Part shown: positions 1-9,115 of the stretch, one piece after another
Position numbering within the stretch: the stretch's first letter is position 1
Layout: each line of letters begins with the position of its first letter
Made by a program: the position numbers and the translations under genes
NCBI RefSeq assembly: GCF_019331805.1
Contig: NZ_JAHBBE010000001.1
Location: 124,001-188,000 of the forward strand
Direction: 5' to 3'
DNA length: 64,000 bases
DNA from: Bifidobacterium pongonis
GTDB lineage: Bacteria; Actinomycetota; Actinomycetes; Actinomycetales; Bifidobacteriaceae
Notes under the pieces: generated by a model
What the model was told of the DNA's origin: nothing
Databases searched by the model: none
What the model saw: only the letters and a program-made list of their open reading frames with translations

Positions 1-43
1 CGAACATCCGAACCGGTCAAGCGGTTGGTCGAAGGTTATGCGA

Positions 44-1042
44 TCACTCGTCTTCCGGGGAGAAGAAAGTGCCGCCTTCGAGATTATTGGGGTCGAAGTC
101 GCCGAGCGGCGAAGCCTTCAGGGAAAGCCCCAGGGACTGGAGCTTCTCCTTGACCTCGTCGATGGACTTCATACCGAAATTGCGGATGTCGAGCAGATCC
201 TGCTCGGTGTGGGAGACAAGCTCACCGATGGTGTGGATGCCCTCACGCTTCAGGCAGTTGTAGCTGCGCTGAGTGAGGTTCAGATCCTCAATCGGCACGG
301 CATGCTCGGGGTTGGCTTCTTCCACAACGGGAGCGGAACCAACCTCAACGCCCTCAGCCTGAACGTTGAGCTCACGGCACAGACCGAAGAGCTCCACCAG
401 GGTGGAACCGGCGGAAGCCACCGCGTCACGCGGGGAAATGGCCGGCTTGGTCTCCACGTCCAGAATGAGCTTGTCGAAGTCCGTGCGCTGTTCCACACGG
501 GTGGCCTCGACCTTGTAGCTCACCTTGAGCACCGGGGAGTAGATGGAATCGACCGGGATACGGCCGATTTCGTCAGCATCCTGCTTGTTCATCGACGCCG
601 GGACGTAACCGCGGCCACGCTCGACGGTGAACTCGATCTCGAGTTCGCCATCTTCGGCGAGGGTGGCGATGTGCTTGTCCGGGTTGGCGATGGTGACGCC
701 GGCGGGCGGGGTGATATCGCCTGCGGTGGCTTCACCCTTGCCGCTCTTGCGCAGGTACATCACGACGGGCTCATCATATTCGCTGGTGAGCACGATGCCC
801 TTGATGTTCAGCAGGATCTCGGTGACGTCTTCCTGCACACCCGGCAGAGTGGTGAACTCATGCAGGGCACCGGAGATACGTACCGAAGTAACAGCGGCAC
901 CCGGAATCGAGCTCAACAGGGTACGGCGCAGCGAGTTGCCAAGCGTGTAGCCGAAGCCCGGTTCAAGCGGTTCGATAGTAAAACGGGAGCGCTGAGGATT
1001 CAGCGATTCCTCGGTAAGAGTCGGACGCTGTGCAATAAGCAC
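44..1042 (-). CDS. rpoA: DNA-directed RNA polymerase subunit alpha
   Basis: This 332-residue protein nucleates assembly of the RNA polymerase core and contacts promoter UP elements and activators. The N-terminal dimerisation domain shows the family signature [16 protein letters not shown] near residues 30-45. After an acidic linker, the C-terminal helix-hairpin-helix domain (about residues 250-315) contains [16 protein letters not shown] and the [12 protein letters not shown] stretch. The start is a GTG at 1040-1042, preceded by AAAGGA at good spacing; no ATG fits better. It is the last complete gene of the ribosomal block on this strand. rplQ, which normally follows, would lie beyond the left edge. 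Length and domain content are normal for Actinobacteria. Confidence 0.98.
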   Translation of the reverse strand: MLIAQRPTLTEESLNPQRSRFTIEPLEPGFGYTLGNSLRRTLLSSIPGAAVTSVRISGALHEFTTLPGVQEDVTEILLNIKGIVLTSEYDEPVVMYLRKSGKGEATAGDITPPAGVTIANPDKHIATLAEDGELEIEFTVERGRGYVPASMNKQDADEIGRIPVDSIYSPVLKVSYKVEATRVEQRTDFDKLILDVETKPAISPRDAVASAGSTLVELFGLCRELNVQAEGVEVGSAPVVEEANPEHAVPIEDLNLTQRSYNCLKREGIHTIGELVSHTEQDLLDIRNFGMKSIDEVKEKLQSLGLSLKASPLGDFDPNNLEGGTFFSPEDE

Positions 1043-1120
1043 TGTGGTATCCTTTCAGCTTCTGAACGGCGGTGCACTCGCCGAACATAAGCACGTTGGA
1101 TGAATATTGTCTAGTAGTGC

Positions 1121-1519
1121 TCAGACGCGACGGCGCTTCGGGGGACGAACGCCGTTGTGTGCTTGCGGGGTGACGTCGGTGATGGAGCCGACTTCAAGAC
1201 CTGCAGACTGCAGGGAGCGGATAGCGGTTTCACGACCGGAACCCGGGCCCTTCACGAATACGTCGACCTTCTTGACGCCGTGTTCCATCGCCTTGCGGGC
1301 GGCGGACTCGGCAGCCATGCCGGCAGCGTACGGCGTGGACTTACGGGAGCCCTTGAAGCCGACGTCGCCACCGGAGGCCCAGGACACCACAGCGCCGGAC
1401 GGATCGGTGATCGAGATGATCGTGTTGTTAAAAGTGGACTTGATGTGCGCCTGCCCGACCGGGACCGACTTGCGGTCGCGGCGACGAGGCTTGCGCGCGG
1501 CTTGCTTCTGAGCTGCCAT
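1121..1519 (-). CDS. rpsK: 30S ribosomal protein S11
   Basis: S11 sits on the platform of the 30S subunit near the E site and binds 16S rRNA helices 23-24 together with S18 and S21. The 132-residue product has a basic N-terminal tail rich in Lys/Arg, the core [29 protein letters not shown], and the conserved basic C-terminus PPKRRRV. The length is typical. It lies between rpsM and rpoA in the usual actinobacterial alpha-operon order, with 82 bp to rpsM and 78 bp to rpoA. These gaps are wider than in the rest of the ribosomal block. Confidence 0.98.
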   Translation of the reverse strand: MAAQKQAARKPRRRDRKSVPVGQAHIKSTFNNTIISITDPSGAVVSWASGGDVGFKGSRKSTPYAAGMAAESAARKAMEHGVKKVDVFVKGPGSGRETAIRSLQSAGLEVGSITDVTPQAHNGVRPPKRRRV

Positions 1520-1601
1520 TGATCCTCGTTTCCTAATAACGAATGTCTTGCTGGCCTACGCGATGAGGATGCACACCTCGTGGCGTATGCCTCGCCACCT
1601 A

Positions 1602-1979
1602 TTACTTGGTGGCCTTCTTCTTTCCGGCGACCGTGCGCTTCGGGCCCTTGCGGGTACGAGCATTGGTCTTGGTGCGCTGACCACGCACGGGAAGACCCTT
1701 ACGGTGACGCTGGCCTTGATAGCAGTTGATCTGAATCTTACGACGGATATCGGCGTCGATCTCACGACGCAGATCGCCCTCGATCTTGAAGTTGGCTTCG
1801 AGGTAGTCACGCAGCGTGATCAGCTGCTCGTCGGTAAGATCCTTGACGCGAATATCCGGGTTGATACCGGTCGCAGCAAGCGTTTGCTTCGCACGAGTGC
1901 GACCCACACCGAAAATGTAGGTGAGGGCGATCTCGATGCGCTTCTCGTTAGGGATGTCGACTCCGGCAAGACGTGCCAT
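1602..1979 (-). CDS. rpsM: 30S ribosomal protein S13
   Basis: S13 is in the head of the 30S subunit, contacts P-site tRNA through its basic tail and forms intersubunit bridges with L5. I take the ATG at 1977-1979 ([10 protein letters not shown]), giving 125 residues, because the upstream in-frame ATG adds residues absent from the family. The helix-two-turn-helix region [16 protein letters not shown] is clear, and the C-terminus ends in a Lys-rich tail. It is preceded by rpmJ at 143 bp. That spacer can form small hairpins and is where many bacteria place S4-dependent control, but I cannot recognise an S4 site here. Confidence 0.97.
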   Translation of the reverse strand: MARLAGVDIPNEKRIEIALTYIFGVGRTRAKQTLAATGINPDIRVKDLTDEQLITLRDYLEANFKIEGDLRREIDADIRRKIQINCYQGQRHRKGLPVRGQRTKTNARTRKGPKRTVAGKKKATK

Positions 1980-2020
1980 TGCGATTCCTTCTATGCTCCG
2001 TAGGTCTTGCACCCTCTCGC

Positions 2021-2052
2021 CCGGTTATCCGGCACGGGCCTACGTACCCGTG
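2021..2052 (-). promoter_or_regulatory. tandem small hairpins in rpmJ-rpsM spacer
   Basis: Two adjacent hairpins can form in the 143-bp spacer ahead of rpsM: CCGG-TTAT-CCGG at 2021-2032 and CACGGG/CCCGTG with an 8-nt loop at 2033-2052. This position corresponds to the S4-controlled leader of other bacteria. The match is positional only, and no known S4 pseudoknot was recognised. Confidence 0.3.
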
Positions 2053-2122
2053 GTTCAACGTCGCTTCCAAGAGAAGGCGTTGTGAGAAAGTGCCTTATTA
2101 CTTGTGCCGCAGGGAAATCTGC

Positions 2123-2236
2123 TCAGCCCTGGCGCTGCTTGTGGCGCGGGTTGACACAGATCACCATGACGCGGCCGTGACGACGGATCACGCGGCAGTT
2201 TTCGCAGATCCTCTTCACACTAGGGCTGACCTTCAT
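2123..2236 (-). CDS. rpmJ: 50S ribosomal protein L36 (zinc-binding C+ form)
   Basis: L36 is the smallest 50S protein and binds 23S rRNA near the base of the L7/L12 stalk. Reading the minus strand from the ATG at 2234-2236 gives 37 codons ending in TGA. The product begins [14 protein letters not shown] and ends RHKQRQG. Cys11, Cys14, Cys27 and His32 form the zinc ribbon of the C+ type, so growth under zinc starvation would normally use a separate C- paralogue elsewhere. It follows infA by 21 bp and precedes rpsM, the standard order. It is too short for a simple ORF-length cut-off, but composition and context leave little doubt. Confidence 0.96.
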
Positions 2237-2257
2237 GGTTTTCCTTTACTTGTACCT

Positions 2258-2476
2258 TTACTTATAACGGTACGTAATGCGTCCGCGAGTCAGATCGTAC
2301 GGGCTCATCTCGAGCACCACGCGATCCTGCGGGAGGATGCGAATGTAGTTCTTCCGCATCTTTCCGGAGATGGTGGCCAGCACGATGTGCTTGTTCTCAA
2401 GTTCAACACGAAACATCGCGTTCGGCAGTGCTTCGACTACCTGACCTTCGACTTCAATCACACCGTCTTTAGCCAT
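2258..2476 (-). CDS. infA: translation initiation factor IF-1
   Basis: IF-1 occupies the A site of the 30S subunit during initiation and helps IF-2 and IF-3 select initiator tRNA. The 72-residue product is a single S1-like OB fold with [19 protein letters not shown] at the start, then [25 protein letters not shown] and the usual C-terminal GRITYRYK. Length is exactly that of the family. It follows adk, but a long hairpin lies in the 178-bp spacer. infA may therefore head a separately controlled infA-rpmJ-rpsM-rpsK-rpoA transcript. Confidence 0.98.
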   Translation of the reverse strand: MAKDGVIEVEGQVVEALPNAMFRVELENKHIVLATISGKMRKNYIRILPQDRVVLEMSPYDLTRGRITYRYK

Positions 2477-2548
2477 TAGCTCCAGTCCATCCTTGTGGGT
2501 GCATTACACGGCGCTTCCGAAGAAACACCAACTTGCAAGAATACACAG

Positions 2549-2598
2549 TAGGGCCCCCAAGATCGCGGACGGCGTGTCACGCGATATTGGGGGCCCTA
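2549..2598 (-). terminator. long GC-rich hairpin between adk and infA
   Basis: Arms at 2549-2567 and 2580-2598 pair over about 18 bp (TAGGGCCCCCAA.. with ..TTGGGGGCCCTA) around a 12-nt loop, with one small internal mismatch. The minus-strand side lacks a clean U-tract, so it may be a Rho-assisted terminator, a processing site or a pause site rather than a classical intrinsic terminator. Confidence 0.55.
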
Positions 2599-2654
2599 TA
2601 GGCCGGCGGGTCTACCCCGCCGTCATGAGTTCGCTACGGCGATCAGACGTCCGT

Positions 2655-3221
2655 TCAGCGGGCGTCGAGCGCGTCGACAATGTTCTTCTGGATGGCGTCG
2701 ATCTCGCCAACACCGTCGATGGCGACCAGCTGGCCACGGCTCTTGTAGGTGTCCAGCAGCGGCGCGGTCTCCTTGGCGTAGGTGGCGAGGCGCTTGGCGA
2801 TGGCTTCCGGCGTGTCGTCGGTGCGGCCCTGTTCCTCGGCGCGCTTGGCGATGCGGGCCATCAGCACGTCATGATCGGCGTCGAGGGCGACCACGGCGTC
2901 GAGCGGGGTGCCGAGCTCTTCGAGCATGGCGTCGAGGGCTTCGACCTGGGCGGCGTTACGCGGGTAGCCGTCGAGGATCCAGCCGTTGGCGGTGTCGTCC
3001 TGGGCCAGACGGTCCTTGACGATGGAGTTGGTGAGCTCGTCGGGGACCAGCTCGCCCTTGTCGGTGTATTCGATGACCTTGAGGCCGAGCTCGGTCTTGC
3101 CCTTGATGTTGGCACGGAAGATGTCACCAGTGGAGATGGCGGGGATGCCGTAATGCTCGGCGAGCAGTGCGGCCTGGGTGCCCTTGCCGACGCCCTGGGG
3201 GCCCATGATCAGCAGACGCAT
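2655..3221 (-). CDS. adk: adenylate kinase (short form)
   Basis: Adenylate kinase interconverts ATP + AMP and 2 ADP in the cytoplasm and sets the energy charge. The P-loop [10 protein letters not shown] occupies residues 7-16. The NMP-binding region follows, then DGYPRN near residue 85 and the Arg-containing [14 protein letters not shown] lid. At 188 residues it is the short form without the zinc-bearing extended LID, which is usual in Actinobacteria. It lies 108 bp downstream of secY in the normal secY-adk-infA order. The spacer to secY contains an 11-bp hairpin. Confidence 0.98.
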   Translation of the reverse strand: MRLLIMGPQGVGKGTQAALLAEHYGIPAISTGDIFRANIKGKTELGLKVIEYTDKGELVPDELTNSIVKDRLAQDDTANGWILDGYPRNAAQVEALDAMLEELGTPLDAVVALDADHDVLMARIAKRAEEQGRTDDTPEAIAKRLATYAKETAPLLDTYKSRGQLVAIDGVGEIDAIQKNIVDALDAR

Positions 3222-3267
3222 GAGGGTTCTCTTTCTATGTTGGATTCTGTTGTGTGGGTTATACGTA

Positions 3268-3305
3268 ACGGAGCGCTATCGAAGTCCAGCTCCGTAGCGC
3301 TCCGT
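3268..3305 (-). promoter_or_regulatory. perfect 11-bp hairpin in secY-adk spacer
   Basis: ACGGAGCGCTA at 3268-3278 pairs exactly with TAGCGCTCCGT at 3295-3305 around a 16-nt loop. There is no U-tract on either side, so it looks like an internal mRNA stem (stability or processing element) between secY and adk rather than a terminator. Confidence 0.4.
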
Positions 3306-3329
3306 AAGTATGGCCGGGTCAGCGACCCG

Positions 3330-4667
3330 TCACTTGCCTTCCTGGTGATCGGTGTTCTCGAACAGGAAGCCAGCGTACTGGAACTGTTCGGTCTGCGCCT
3401 TCGCCTGACGCAGGGTGTCGAGGCCGACGCCCGCGATGATCAGGATGGTGGTGCCACCGAACGGCAGCTTGGTGTTGAGGTTCAGGGCCATGATCAGCAC
3501 GGTCGGGATCAGGGCCACGAACAGCAGGTAGACCGCGCCGACCGTGTTCAGACGGTTCATCACGTAGGTCAGGTAGCGGCTGGTGGCGCTGCCCGCGCGG
3601 ATGCCAGGGATGAAGCCGCCGTACTGCTTCATGTTGTCGGCGGTCTCGTCCGGGTTGAACGTGATCGACGTGTAGAAGAAGCAGAAGAAGACGATCATCA
3701 GCGCGTACAGGGCGATGTACCACACGGAGGTGGTGTTGCCCAGGTTGGCGTTGATCCACTTGACCCAGGACTGATCGGAGCTGCCGAACTGGGCGACCAG
3801 GGTCGGGATGGCCAGGATGGAGGATGCGAAGATCGGCGGGATGACGCCGGACATGTTGATCTTCAGCGGCAGGTAGGTGGAGGAGCCGCCGTACATCTTG
3901 CGGCCGATCATGCGGCGGGTGTACTGCACCGGGATACGGCGCTGGCAGAGCTCGACGAAGTCGACGAAGATGAGGATGACGACCAGCACGGAAACCACGA
4001 TGGCGAACTTACCCCAGTCGCCGTCCGTGCCGTTGGTGCCGTACCCGATCTCCCACAGCTGCGGCAGGAAGCCGGAGCAGATGGACATGAAGATAAGGAC
4101 GGACATACCCTGACCGATGCCCTTATCGGTGATGAGTTCGGCCATCCACATAATCAGGCCGGTACCGCCGGTCATGATGAGGACCATGACCACGAGGTTC
4201 CACACGGAACCGTCGGGGATGACCTGGGAGCACTGGTAGTTGAACAGGGCGCCGGAACGCGCGGTGACCAGAATGGTGGTGGACTGCAGCACTGCGAGGC
4301 CGATGGTCAGATAACGCGTGTACTGGGTCAGCTTGGTCTCGCCGGACTGGCCTTCCTTATGCAGCGCCTCGAAGCGCGGGATCACGACGCGCAGCAGCTG
4401 GATGACGATGGACGCGGTGATGTACGGCATGACGCCCAGCGCGAAGATCGACAGCTGCAGCATGGCGCCGCCGGAGAACAGGTTGACAAGCCCGATGAAG
4501 TTCTCCTGATTGCCGGACAGAGTGGTGACGCACTTCTGCACGACCTTGTAGTCCACACCCGGGGTAGGAATGAACGAGCCAATGCGATAGATAATGATGA
4601 TGAAAAGAACGAAGAGGATCTTCTTCCTCAGTTCCTTCGTCTTCAAGGCCTGGATTAACGTCCTCAC
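3330..4667 (-). CDS. secY: preprotein translocase subunit SecY
   Basis: SecY is the pore of the Sec translocon, which with SecE and SecG moves unfolded proteins through or into the membrane. The 445-residue product has ten hydrophobic helices. Family landmarks are the N-terminal IGSFIPTPGVD, FSGGAMLQLSIFALGVMPYI around helix 2, and the cytoplasmic RRIPVQYTRR loop. The GTG at 4665-4667 is the start, with AAGGGAGG 6 nt upstream. It lies 171 bp downstream of rplO beyond an intrinsic terminator, so secY-adk is probably transcribed from its own promoter in 4680-4780 rather than by read-through alone. Confidence 0.98.
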   Translation of the reverse strand: MRTLIQALKTKELRKKILFVLFIIIIYRIGSFIPTPGVDYKVVQKCVTTLSGNQENFIGLVNLFSGGAMLQLSIFALGVMPYITASIVIQLLRVVIPRFEALHKEGQSGETKLTQYTRYLTIGLAVLQSTTILVTARSGALFNYQCSQVIPDGSVWNLVVMVLIMTGGTGLIMWMAELITDKGIGQGMSVLIFMSICSGFLPQLWEIGYGTNGTDGDWGKFAIVVSVLVVILIFVDFVELCQRRIPVQYTRRMIGRKMYGGSSTYLPLKINMSGVIPPIFASSILAIPTLVAQFGSSDQSWVKWINANLGNTTSVWYIALYALMIVFFCFFYTSITFNPDETADNMKQYGGFIPGIRAGSATSRYLTYVMNRLNTVGAVYLLFVALIPTVLIMALNLNTKLPFGGTTILIIAGVGLDTLRQAKAQTEQFQYAGFLFENTDHQEGK

Positions 4668-4780
4668 CTAGATTCCTCCCTTATGGTGTTAGGCGCACAA
4701 TTGACACACCACAGATACAAAACAATTCACTAACGCACGAGCATAGTCGACAGTGTCTACTTCGTGCGCACACATCTCAC

Positions 4781-4816
4781 AAAAAATGGCCCCCTTGCAG
4801 GCAAGGGGGCCATTTC
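4781..4816 (-). terminator. intrinsic terminator after rplO
   Basis: On the minus strand AAATGGCCCCCTTGC pairs with GCAAGGGGGCCATTT around a tiny loop and runs straight into TTTTTTG. This is a textbook Rho-independent terminator. It splits the spc cluster, ending the rplN...rplO transcript 23 nt past the rplO stop and leaving secY downstream of it. Confidence 0.85.
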
Positions 4817-4838
4817 AAATCACCTTACCGAAAACGAA

Positions 4839-5291
4839 TCAGTCTTCGGAGATGGAACCGCCGGCGGCCTCGATCTTGGCCTTGGCGGAGGCGGAAGCCT
4901 TCACGCCCTTCAGCGTGTACTTGACGGTGGTCTCGCCATCGCCCAGGACCTTCACCGGGTAACCGTTGCGGACGGCGCCCTTGGCGACCAGGTCGGCCAC
5001 GGTCAGTTCGCCACCCTCCGGGAAGAACTCGGTGAGCTTGGTGATGTTGATGACCTGGAACTCCGTCTTGAACGGGCTCTTGAAGCCACGCAGCTTCGGC
5101 AGGCGCATGTACAGCGGCAGCTGGCCACCTTCGAAGCCTGCGCGCACGTGCGTACGCTTGGTCTGGCCCTTGGCGCCACGACCGGAGGTCTTACCCTTGG
5201 AGCCTTCACCACGACCCACGCGGGTGCGGTCCTTCTTGGCGCCCGGGGCGGGCTTCAGATCGTGCATCTGCAGAATTTCGTTATCTGCCAT
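4839..5291 (-). CDS. rplO: 50S ribosomal protein L15
   Basis: L15 is a late-assembly 50S protein that threads a Gly/Arg/Lys-rich N-terminal arm through 23S rRNA. The 150-residue product shows that arm ([20 protein letters not shown], about residues 24-43), then [19 protein letters not shown]. It ends with the basic/Ala-rich fold [20 protein letters not shown]. The length is normal. It starts 2 bp after rpmD, indicating tight translational coupling, and is followed by an intrinsic terminator. Confidence 0.97.
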   Translation of the reverse strand: MADNEILQMHDLKPAPGAKKDRTRVGRGEGSKGKTSGRGAKGQTKRTHVRAGFEGGQLPLYMRLPKLRGFKSPFKTEFQVINITKLTEFFPEGGELTVADLVAKGAVRNGYPVKVLGDGETTVKYTLKGVKASASAKAKIEAAGGSISED

Positions 5292-5293
5292 AA

Positions 5294-5479
5294 TCAGTCA
5301 GCCTCCTCAACGGTGACCAGGTGACGCAGCACGTTGACCATACCGCGCACGGCCGGGGTGTCCTCGCGGACAACGGTCTGGCCGATCTTGCGCAGACCCA
5401 GGGTCTGCGCAGTCGCGCGCTGGTTCGGCTTACGGTTCACGAGACCGTGGTGCAGCGTAATCTTCAGGTTCTTAGCCAT
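5294..5479 (-). CDS. rpmD: 50S ribosomal protein L30
   Basis: L30 is a small 50S protein near the 5S rRNA side of the central protuberance. The ATG at 5477-5479 gives 61 residues beginning [14 protein letters not shown], matching the family length. An upstream in-frame GTG adds only three residues and overlaps the rpsE stop. The helix [16 protein letters not shown] and the [16 protein letters not shown] segment are diagnostic. It lies between rpsE (5-bp gap) and rplO (2-bp gap). Confidence 0.96.
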   Translation of the reverse strand: MAKNLKITLHHGLVNRKPNQRATAQTLGLRKIGQTVVREDTPAVRGMVNVLRHLVTVEEAD

Positions 5480-5484
5480 GTGAA

Positions 5485-6210
5485 TCACTCACCATCCTTC
5501 GCTTCAGCGGCAGCCTCTTCGCGAGCCTTGCGGGCTTCGGCAATGCCGGCGGCGCGGGCGCGCAGCAGGGCATCCGGAGCGACTTCCTCGAGGGAAAGGC
5601 CACGGCGGGCAGCGATCTCCTCCGGCTCCTCAAGCTGCTTGAGGGCGTCGACGACCGCACGCACCATGTTGATCGCGGTGGGCGAACCCATGGACTTGGT
5701 CAAAACATCGGAGATACCGGCGCACTCCATGACGGCACGCACCGGACCACCGGCGATAACACCGGTACCGGGAGCGGCCGGACGCAGCAGGACGGTGCCA
5801 GCGGCGTCGTGGCCGATCACCGGGTGGGTGATGGTGCCACGCACGCGCGGCACGTTGAACATGTGCTTCTTAGCATCCAGCTGGCCCTTGGCGATAGCGG
5901 CCGGGACCTCACGGGACTTGCCGTAGCCGACACCCACGGTGCCGTTGCCGTCGCCGACCACCACGAGGGCGGCGAAGCTGAACGTACGACCACCCTTGTG
6001 GGTCTTGGACACGCGGTTGATGGTCACGACGCGATCGAGGAGCTCATCGCCCTTGTTCTCTTCGCGACGGTTGCGACGCTCACCGCGACGGCCTTCGCCA
6101 CGCTGGCCACGACGGCCACCACGACGATCGTCGTTGGACTTCTCTTCAGCCGGAGCGGCCTGAGTGTTCTGATCTTCAGCCACTTGAGTTTCCTTCACTT
6201 CTTCGCTCAC
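5485..6210 (-). CDS. rpsE: 30S ribosomal protein S5 with long acidic/Arg-rich N-terminus
   Basis: S5 is in the 30S body, lines the mRNA entry region and contributes to decoding fidelity. The double-stranded-RNA-binding-like domain starts near residue 58 ([21 protein letters not shown]) and is followed by the S5 C-terminal fold with [16 protein letters not shown]. At 241 residues it is much longer than E. coli S5 (about 166). The extra length is an N-terminal extension of acidic residues followed by Arg-rich [16 protein letters not shown], common in bifidobacteria. The start is a GTG at 6208-6210 overlapping the rplR stop by 4 nt, which implies coupled translation. Confidence 0.97.
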   Translation of the reverse strand: MSEEVKETQVAEDQNTQAAPAEEKSNDDRRGGRRGQRGEGRRGERRNRREENKGDELLDRVVTINRVSKTHKGGRTFSFAALVVVGDGNGTVGVGYGKSREVPAAIAKGQLDAKKHMFNVPRVRGTITHPVIGHDAAGTVLLRPAAPGTGVIAGGPVRAVMECAGISDVLTKSMGSPTAINMVRAVVDALKQLEEPEEIAARRGLSLEEVAPDALLRARAAGIAEARKAREEAAAEAKDGE

Positions 6211-6578
6211 AGTGCCAGACCTCCCTCACGGGCGCCCTCAGCGACAGCTGCGACACGACCGGTGTACTTGTTGCCACCACGGTCGAACACGACGGTGTCG
6301 ATGCCAGCGGCCTTGGCCTTCTCAGCAACCAGCTGGCCGACCTTCTTGGCGGCCTCGACCTTGGTGCCTTCGAAACCGGCGAAATCAGCGGTCAGAGTGG
6401 AAGCGGACACCAGGGTAACGCCCTTGGTGTCGTCCACGATCTGAGCGACCATGTGACGGTTGGAGCGGGTGACCACCAGGCGCGGACGCTCGGCGGTACC
6501 GGCAATGTGCTTGCGGATGCGTGCGTGACGGCGCTTGAGAGCAACCTTCTTGCCTTTTCCGAGAATAGCTACGCTCAT
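6207..6578 (-). CDS. rplR: 50S ribosomal protein L18
   Basis: L18 binds 5S rRNA with L5 and L25 and helps anchor it in the central protuberance. I start at the ATG at 6576-6578 ([17 protein letters not shown]), giving 123 residues. The open frame continues 40 codons upstream into rplF sequence without family similarity. The basic N-terminus, [18 protein letters not shown] and the C-terminal [22 protein letters not shown] are typical. It starts 1 bp after the rplF stop and overlaps rpsE by 4 nt. Confidence 0.97.
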   Translation of the reverse strand: MSVAILGKGKKVALKRRHARIRKHIAGTAERPRLVVTRSNRHMVAQIVDDTKGVTLVSASTLTADFAGFEGTKVEAAKKVGQLVAEKAKAAGIDTVVFDRGGNKYTGRVAAVAEGAREGGLAL

Positions 6579-6579
6579 A

Positions 6580-7119
6580 TCACTTACCAGCCTTTCCAGC
6601 CTTGCGCAGAATACGCTCGTCGGTGTACTTGACACCCTTGCCCTTGTAGGGTTCCGGAGCGCGCAGCTTGCGGATATTCGCAGCAACCTGGCCCACAACC
6701 TGCTTGTCGGTGCCCTTGACGATCACCTGGTTGGGGTTCGGCAGTTCGAACTCGATGCCTTCCGGCGGGTTCACGGTAATGGTGTGGGAGTAGCCGAGGA
6801 AGAACTCGATGCCCTTGCCCTTGGCGACGGCGCGGTAACCGGTGCCGACGATATCCAGGGTCTTGGTGTAGCCTTCGTGCACACCCTTCACCATGCCGGC
6901 GATGATGGAGCGGCTCAGGCCGTGCATTGCACGGGTGGTGCGCTGATCATCAGCCGGGGTCAGGACGATCTCGTTGCCTTCGACGGCAGCGGTGATGCCC
7001 TCGGGGATCACGTAGGAATCGGAGCCCTTGGCGCCCTTGACCGAGAAGTTCTGACCGTCAATCTTGACTTCCACGCCAGCCGGAATGGTGACGGGGAGCT
7101 TACCAATATGCGATGCCAT
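6580..7119 (-). CDS. rplF: 50S ribosomal protein L6
   Basis: L6 binds 23S rRNA helix 97 and the sarcin-ricin loop region close to the factor-binding site. Its 179 residues fold as two related beta domains: the first contains [23 protein letters not shown] and the second [15 protein letters not shown]. The conserved C-terminal [16 protein letters not shown], which touches the sarcin-ricin loop, is intact. It sits between rpsH and rplR in spc order, with 17 bp to rpsH. Confidence 0.98.
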   Translation of the reverse strand: MASHIGKLPVTIPAGVEVKIDGQNFSVKGAKGSDSYVIPEGITAAVEGNEIVLTPADDQRTTRAMHGLSRSIIAGMVKGVHEGYTKTLDIVGTGYRAVAKGKGIEFFLGYSHTITVNPPEGIEFELPNPNQVIVKGTDKQVVGQVAANIRKLRAPEPYKGKGVKYTDERILRKAGKAGK

Positions 7120-7136
7120 GTTTCAGCTCTCCTTTC

Positions 7137-7535
7137 TCACCAAACGTAAGCGACGATTTCGCCGCCGATGCCTCGATCGAGGCATTCCTTCTGGGTCAGC
7201 AGTCCCGACGAGGTCGAGATGATTGCGATACCAAGGCCACCGAGCGGCATCGGCAGGGAGTCGGACTTCGCGTAGCGACGCAGGCCCGGCTTGGAGATGC
7301 GCTTGATGCCCTGGATGGAACGCTCGCCGTTGGGGCCGTACTTGAGGGTGACCTCAAGAGTCTGGCCGACCTTGGCTTCCTTGGCGGTGAAGTCCTTGAT
7401 AAAGCCTTCGCGCTTCAGAATCTCGGCAATGTTCGCCTTGAACTTGGAGTACGGCATATCCACGGTCTCGTGCTTTGCCGCGCTCGCATTACGCAGACGC
7501 GTAAGCATGTCTGCGATCGGATCTGTCATTGTCAT
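7137..7535 (-). CDS. rpsH: 30S ribosomal protein S8
   Basis: S8 is a primary 16S rRNA binder (helices 21 and 25) and, in enteric bacteria, the translational repressor of the spc operon. The 132-residue product has [15 protein letters not shown] near the N-terminus, the central [13 protein letters not shown], and the C-terminal signature [25 protein letters not shown]. Either of two in-frame ATGs six bases apart could be the start. No recognisable S8 target is seen near rplE. The only large leader-like structure is farther upstream, before rplN. Confidence 0.97.
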   Translation of the reverse strand: MTMTDPIADMLTRLRNASAAKHETVDMPYSKFKANIAEILKREGFIKDFTAKEAKVGQTLEVTLKYGPNGERSIQGIKRISKPGLRRYAKSDSLPMPLGGLGIAIISTSSGLLTQKECLDRGIGGEIVAYVW

Positions 7536-7618
7536 TGTGGGCTAGTGCCCTTTCTCGCCGTGGTTTCCGCCGCCTATCCCCTATCGGGGAATCAGCCGCG
7601 GACCTTCAGCGTCGATGT

Positions 7619-7804
7619 TTACCAACTGGACTTCGTAACGCCGGGCAGCTCGCCGCGGTGGGCCTTCTCGCGAAGGCAGATGCGGCACAGGCCGAACTTA
7701 CGATACACGGAATGAGGACGACCGCAGACCTGGCAGCGCGTGTAAGCGCGCACCTTGAACTTCGGCTTAGCGGCCGCCTTGTTCTTCAGAGCGGTTTTTG
7801 CCAT
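7619..7804 (-). CDS. rpsN: 30S ribosomal protein S14, zinc-binding type Z
   Basis: S14 lies in the 30S head near S3 and S10. The 61-residue product from the ATG at 7802-7804 ([13 protein letters not shown]) contains the zinc ribbon CQVC and CRIC separated by 12 residues, so it is the short zinc form and not the longer Cys-free form. The C-terminus [10 protein letters not shown] is typical. The in-frame extension upstream of this ATG runs into rplE and has no family match. It starts 1 bp after the rplE stop. Confidence 0.96.
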   Translation of the reverse strand: MAKTALKNKAAAKPKFKVRAYTRCQVCGRPHSVYRKFGLCRICLREKAHRGELPGVTKSSW

Positions 7805-7805
7805 A

Positions 7806-8381
7806 TCAGTTCTCCTTGAAAGGGAAGCCAAGGTGCTTAAGCAGAGCGTAAGCTTCCTTGTCGTCCTTGGTGCTGGTCACCACGGTGATGTCCATACCGC
7901 GCTGGTGATCGATCTCGTCCGGGATGATCTCGTGGAACATGGACTGTTCGGTGAGACCGAAGTTGTAGTTGCCCTGTCCATCGAACTGGTGGCCGTTGAT
8001 GCCGCGGAAATCGCGGATACGCGGCAGAGCCAGCGTCAGGAGACGGTCCAGGAACTCCCACATACGATCGCCACGGAGGGTCACGTACGCACCGATGGCC
8101 TGGCCTTCACGCAGGTGGAACTGCGCGACGGACTTCTTGGCCTTGGTGATCTTCGGCTTCTGGCCGGTGATGGCGGTGAGGTCCTTGACGGCGCCTTCGA
8201 TGAGCTTGGAGTCGCGAGCGGCGGCGCCGACACCCATGGAGACGACGACCTTCTGCACACGCGCAACCTGCATGGGGTTGGAGTACTTGAACTCCTTCTC
8301 CAGCTCAGGCACGATCTGCTCGTTGTACTGCACCTTCAAGCGCGGAGTTGCCGGCGCTTCGACGGTAGTGGTGTCGGTCAT
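7806..8381 (-). CDS. rplE: 50S ribosomal protein L5
   Basis: L5 binds 5S rRNA and forms intersubunit bridge B1b with S13. The 191-residue product shows [20 protein letters not shown] near residue 38, the [25 protein letters not shown] core and the C-terminal [22 protein letters not shown]. The first 15-20 residues are a variable Thr/Ala-rich tail common in Actinobacteria. Start and rplX stop overlap by 4 nt (8378-8381), so translation is probably coupled. Confidence 0.98.
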   Translation of the reverse strand: MTDTTTVEAPATPRLKVQYNEQIVPELEKEFKYSNPMQVARVQKVVVSMGVGAAARDSKLIEGAVKDLTAITGQKPKITKAKKSVAQFHLREGQAIGAYVTLRGDRMWEFLDRLLTLALPRIRDFRGINGHQFDGQGNYNFGLTEQSMFHEIIPDEIDHQRGMDITVVTSTKDDKEAYALLKHLGFPFKEN

Positions 8382-8713
8382 GCCAGCTCCTTTCCGGACT
8401 TCTTGGCAACGCGCACGCGCACGGTCTTGACCTTGCCGTCGCGAGCCTCTTCCTTGACGTTCACGCCAACGCGAGTGGGCTTCTTGGTCTCCGGGTCGAT
8501 CAGCATCACGTTGGAGCGATGGATCGGAGCCTCAACGGAGACGATGCCCGACTGCTGACCCTGCTGGGTGGCGCGCACGTGCTTCTTGACGATCTGGACA
8601 CCTTCGACGATCAGACGATCGTTGGAGAGCACGCGGGTAACGGTGCCTTCCTTACCACGGTCCTTGCCGCGGATGACCTTGACCAGGTCGCCGCTCTTGA
8701 TCTTGGCTACCAT
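8378..8713 (-). CDS. rplX: 50S ribosomal protein L24
   Basis: L24 is an assembly-initiator protein that binds the 5' domain of 23S rRNA near the exit tunnel. Its 111 residues contain the KOW motif [20 protein letters not shown] at residues 4-23, followed by [15 protein letters not shown] and the [14 protein letters not shown] segment. Length and domain order are normal. It is 1 bp from the rplN stop and overlaps rplE by 4 nt. Confidence 0.98.
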   Translation of the reverse strand: MVAKIKSGDLVKVIRGKDRGKEGTVTRVLSNDRLIVEGVQIVKKHVRATQQGQQSGIVSVEAPIHRSNVMLIDPETKKPTRVGVNVKEEARDGKVKTVRVRVAKKSGKELA

Positions 8714-8714
8714 G

Positions 8715-9083
8715 TCAGATCACCTCCGGGGCGAGGGACACGATGCGCATGAAGCGCTTGTCGCGCAGCTCACGAGCAATCGGTCCGAAGATACGAGTGC
8801 CCTTCGGTTCACGGCCGGAGCCGAGAATAACCGCTGCGTTCTCGTCGAACTTGATGTAGGAGCCGTCCGCACGACGGTGCTCCTTGACGGTACGAACGAC
8901 GACTGCCTTGACAACGTCGCCCTTCTTGACCGATCCGCCAGGGATCGCGTCCTTGACCGAGGCGACGATGACGTCGCCCAGGCCGGCATAGCGTCGCTTC
9001 GATCCACCGAGCACGCGGATGGCAAGGATTTCCTTAGCACCCGTGTTGTCGGCGACATGAAGCCGCGTTTCCTGCTGAATCAT
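8715..9083 (-). CDS. rplN: 50S ribosomal protein L14
   Basis: L14 sits at the subunit interface, contacts 16S rRNA helix 14 and L19, and is the landing site of silencing factor RsfS. The 122-residue protein begins [18 protein letters not shown], contains [15 protein letters not shown], and ends [19 protein letters not shown], all diagnostic. It is separated from rpsQ by 140 bp holding a compact three-way-junction structure. This is unusual, because the two genes are normally close, and it suggests rplN is the first gene of a regulated segment. Confidence 0.98.
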   Translation of the reverse strand: MIQQETRLHVADNTGAKEILAIRVLGGSKRRYAGLGDVIVASVKDAIPGGSVKKGDVVKAVVVRTVKEHRRADGSYIKFDENAAVILGSGREPKGTRIFGPIARELRDKRFMRIVSLAPEVI

Positions 9084-9115
9084 TGATTCTCCTTAGCCGA
9101 GCTGGTTCTCCCCGC

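Noticed and set aside
2493-4658. 721-codon plus-strand open frame antisense to secY/adk
   Set aside because: It is a composition shadow of secY and adk: Asp/Gly/His/Val-rich, no domain, no ribosome-binding site, while the minus-strand genes are unambiguous.
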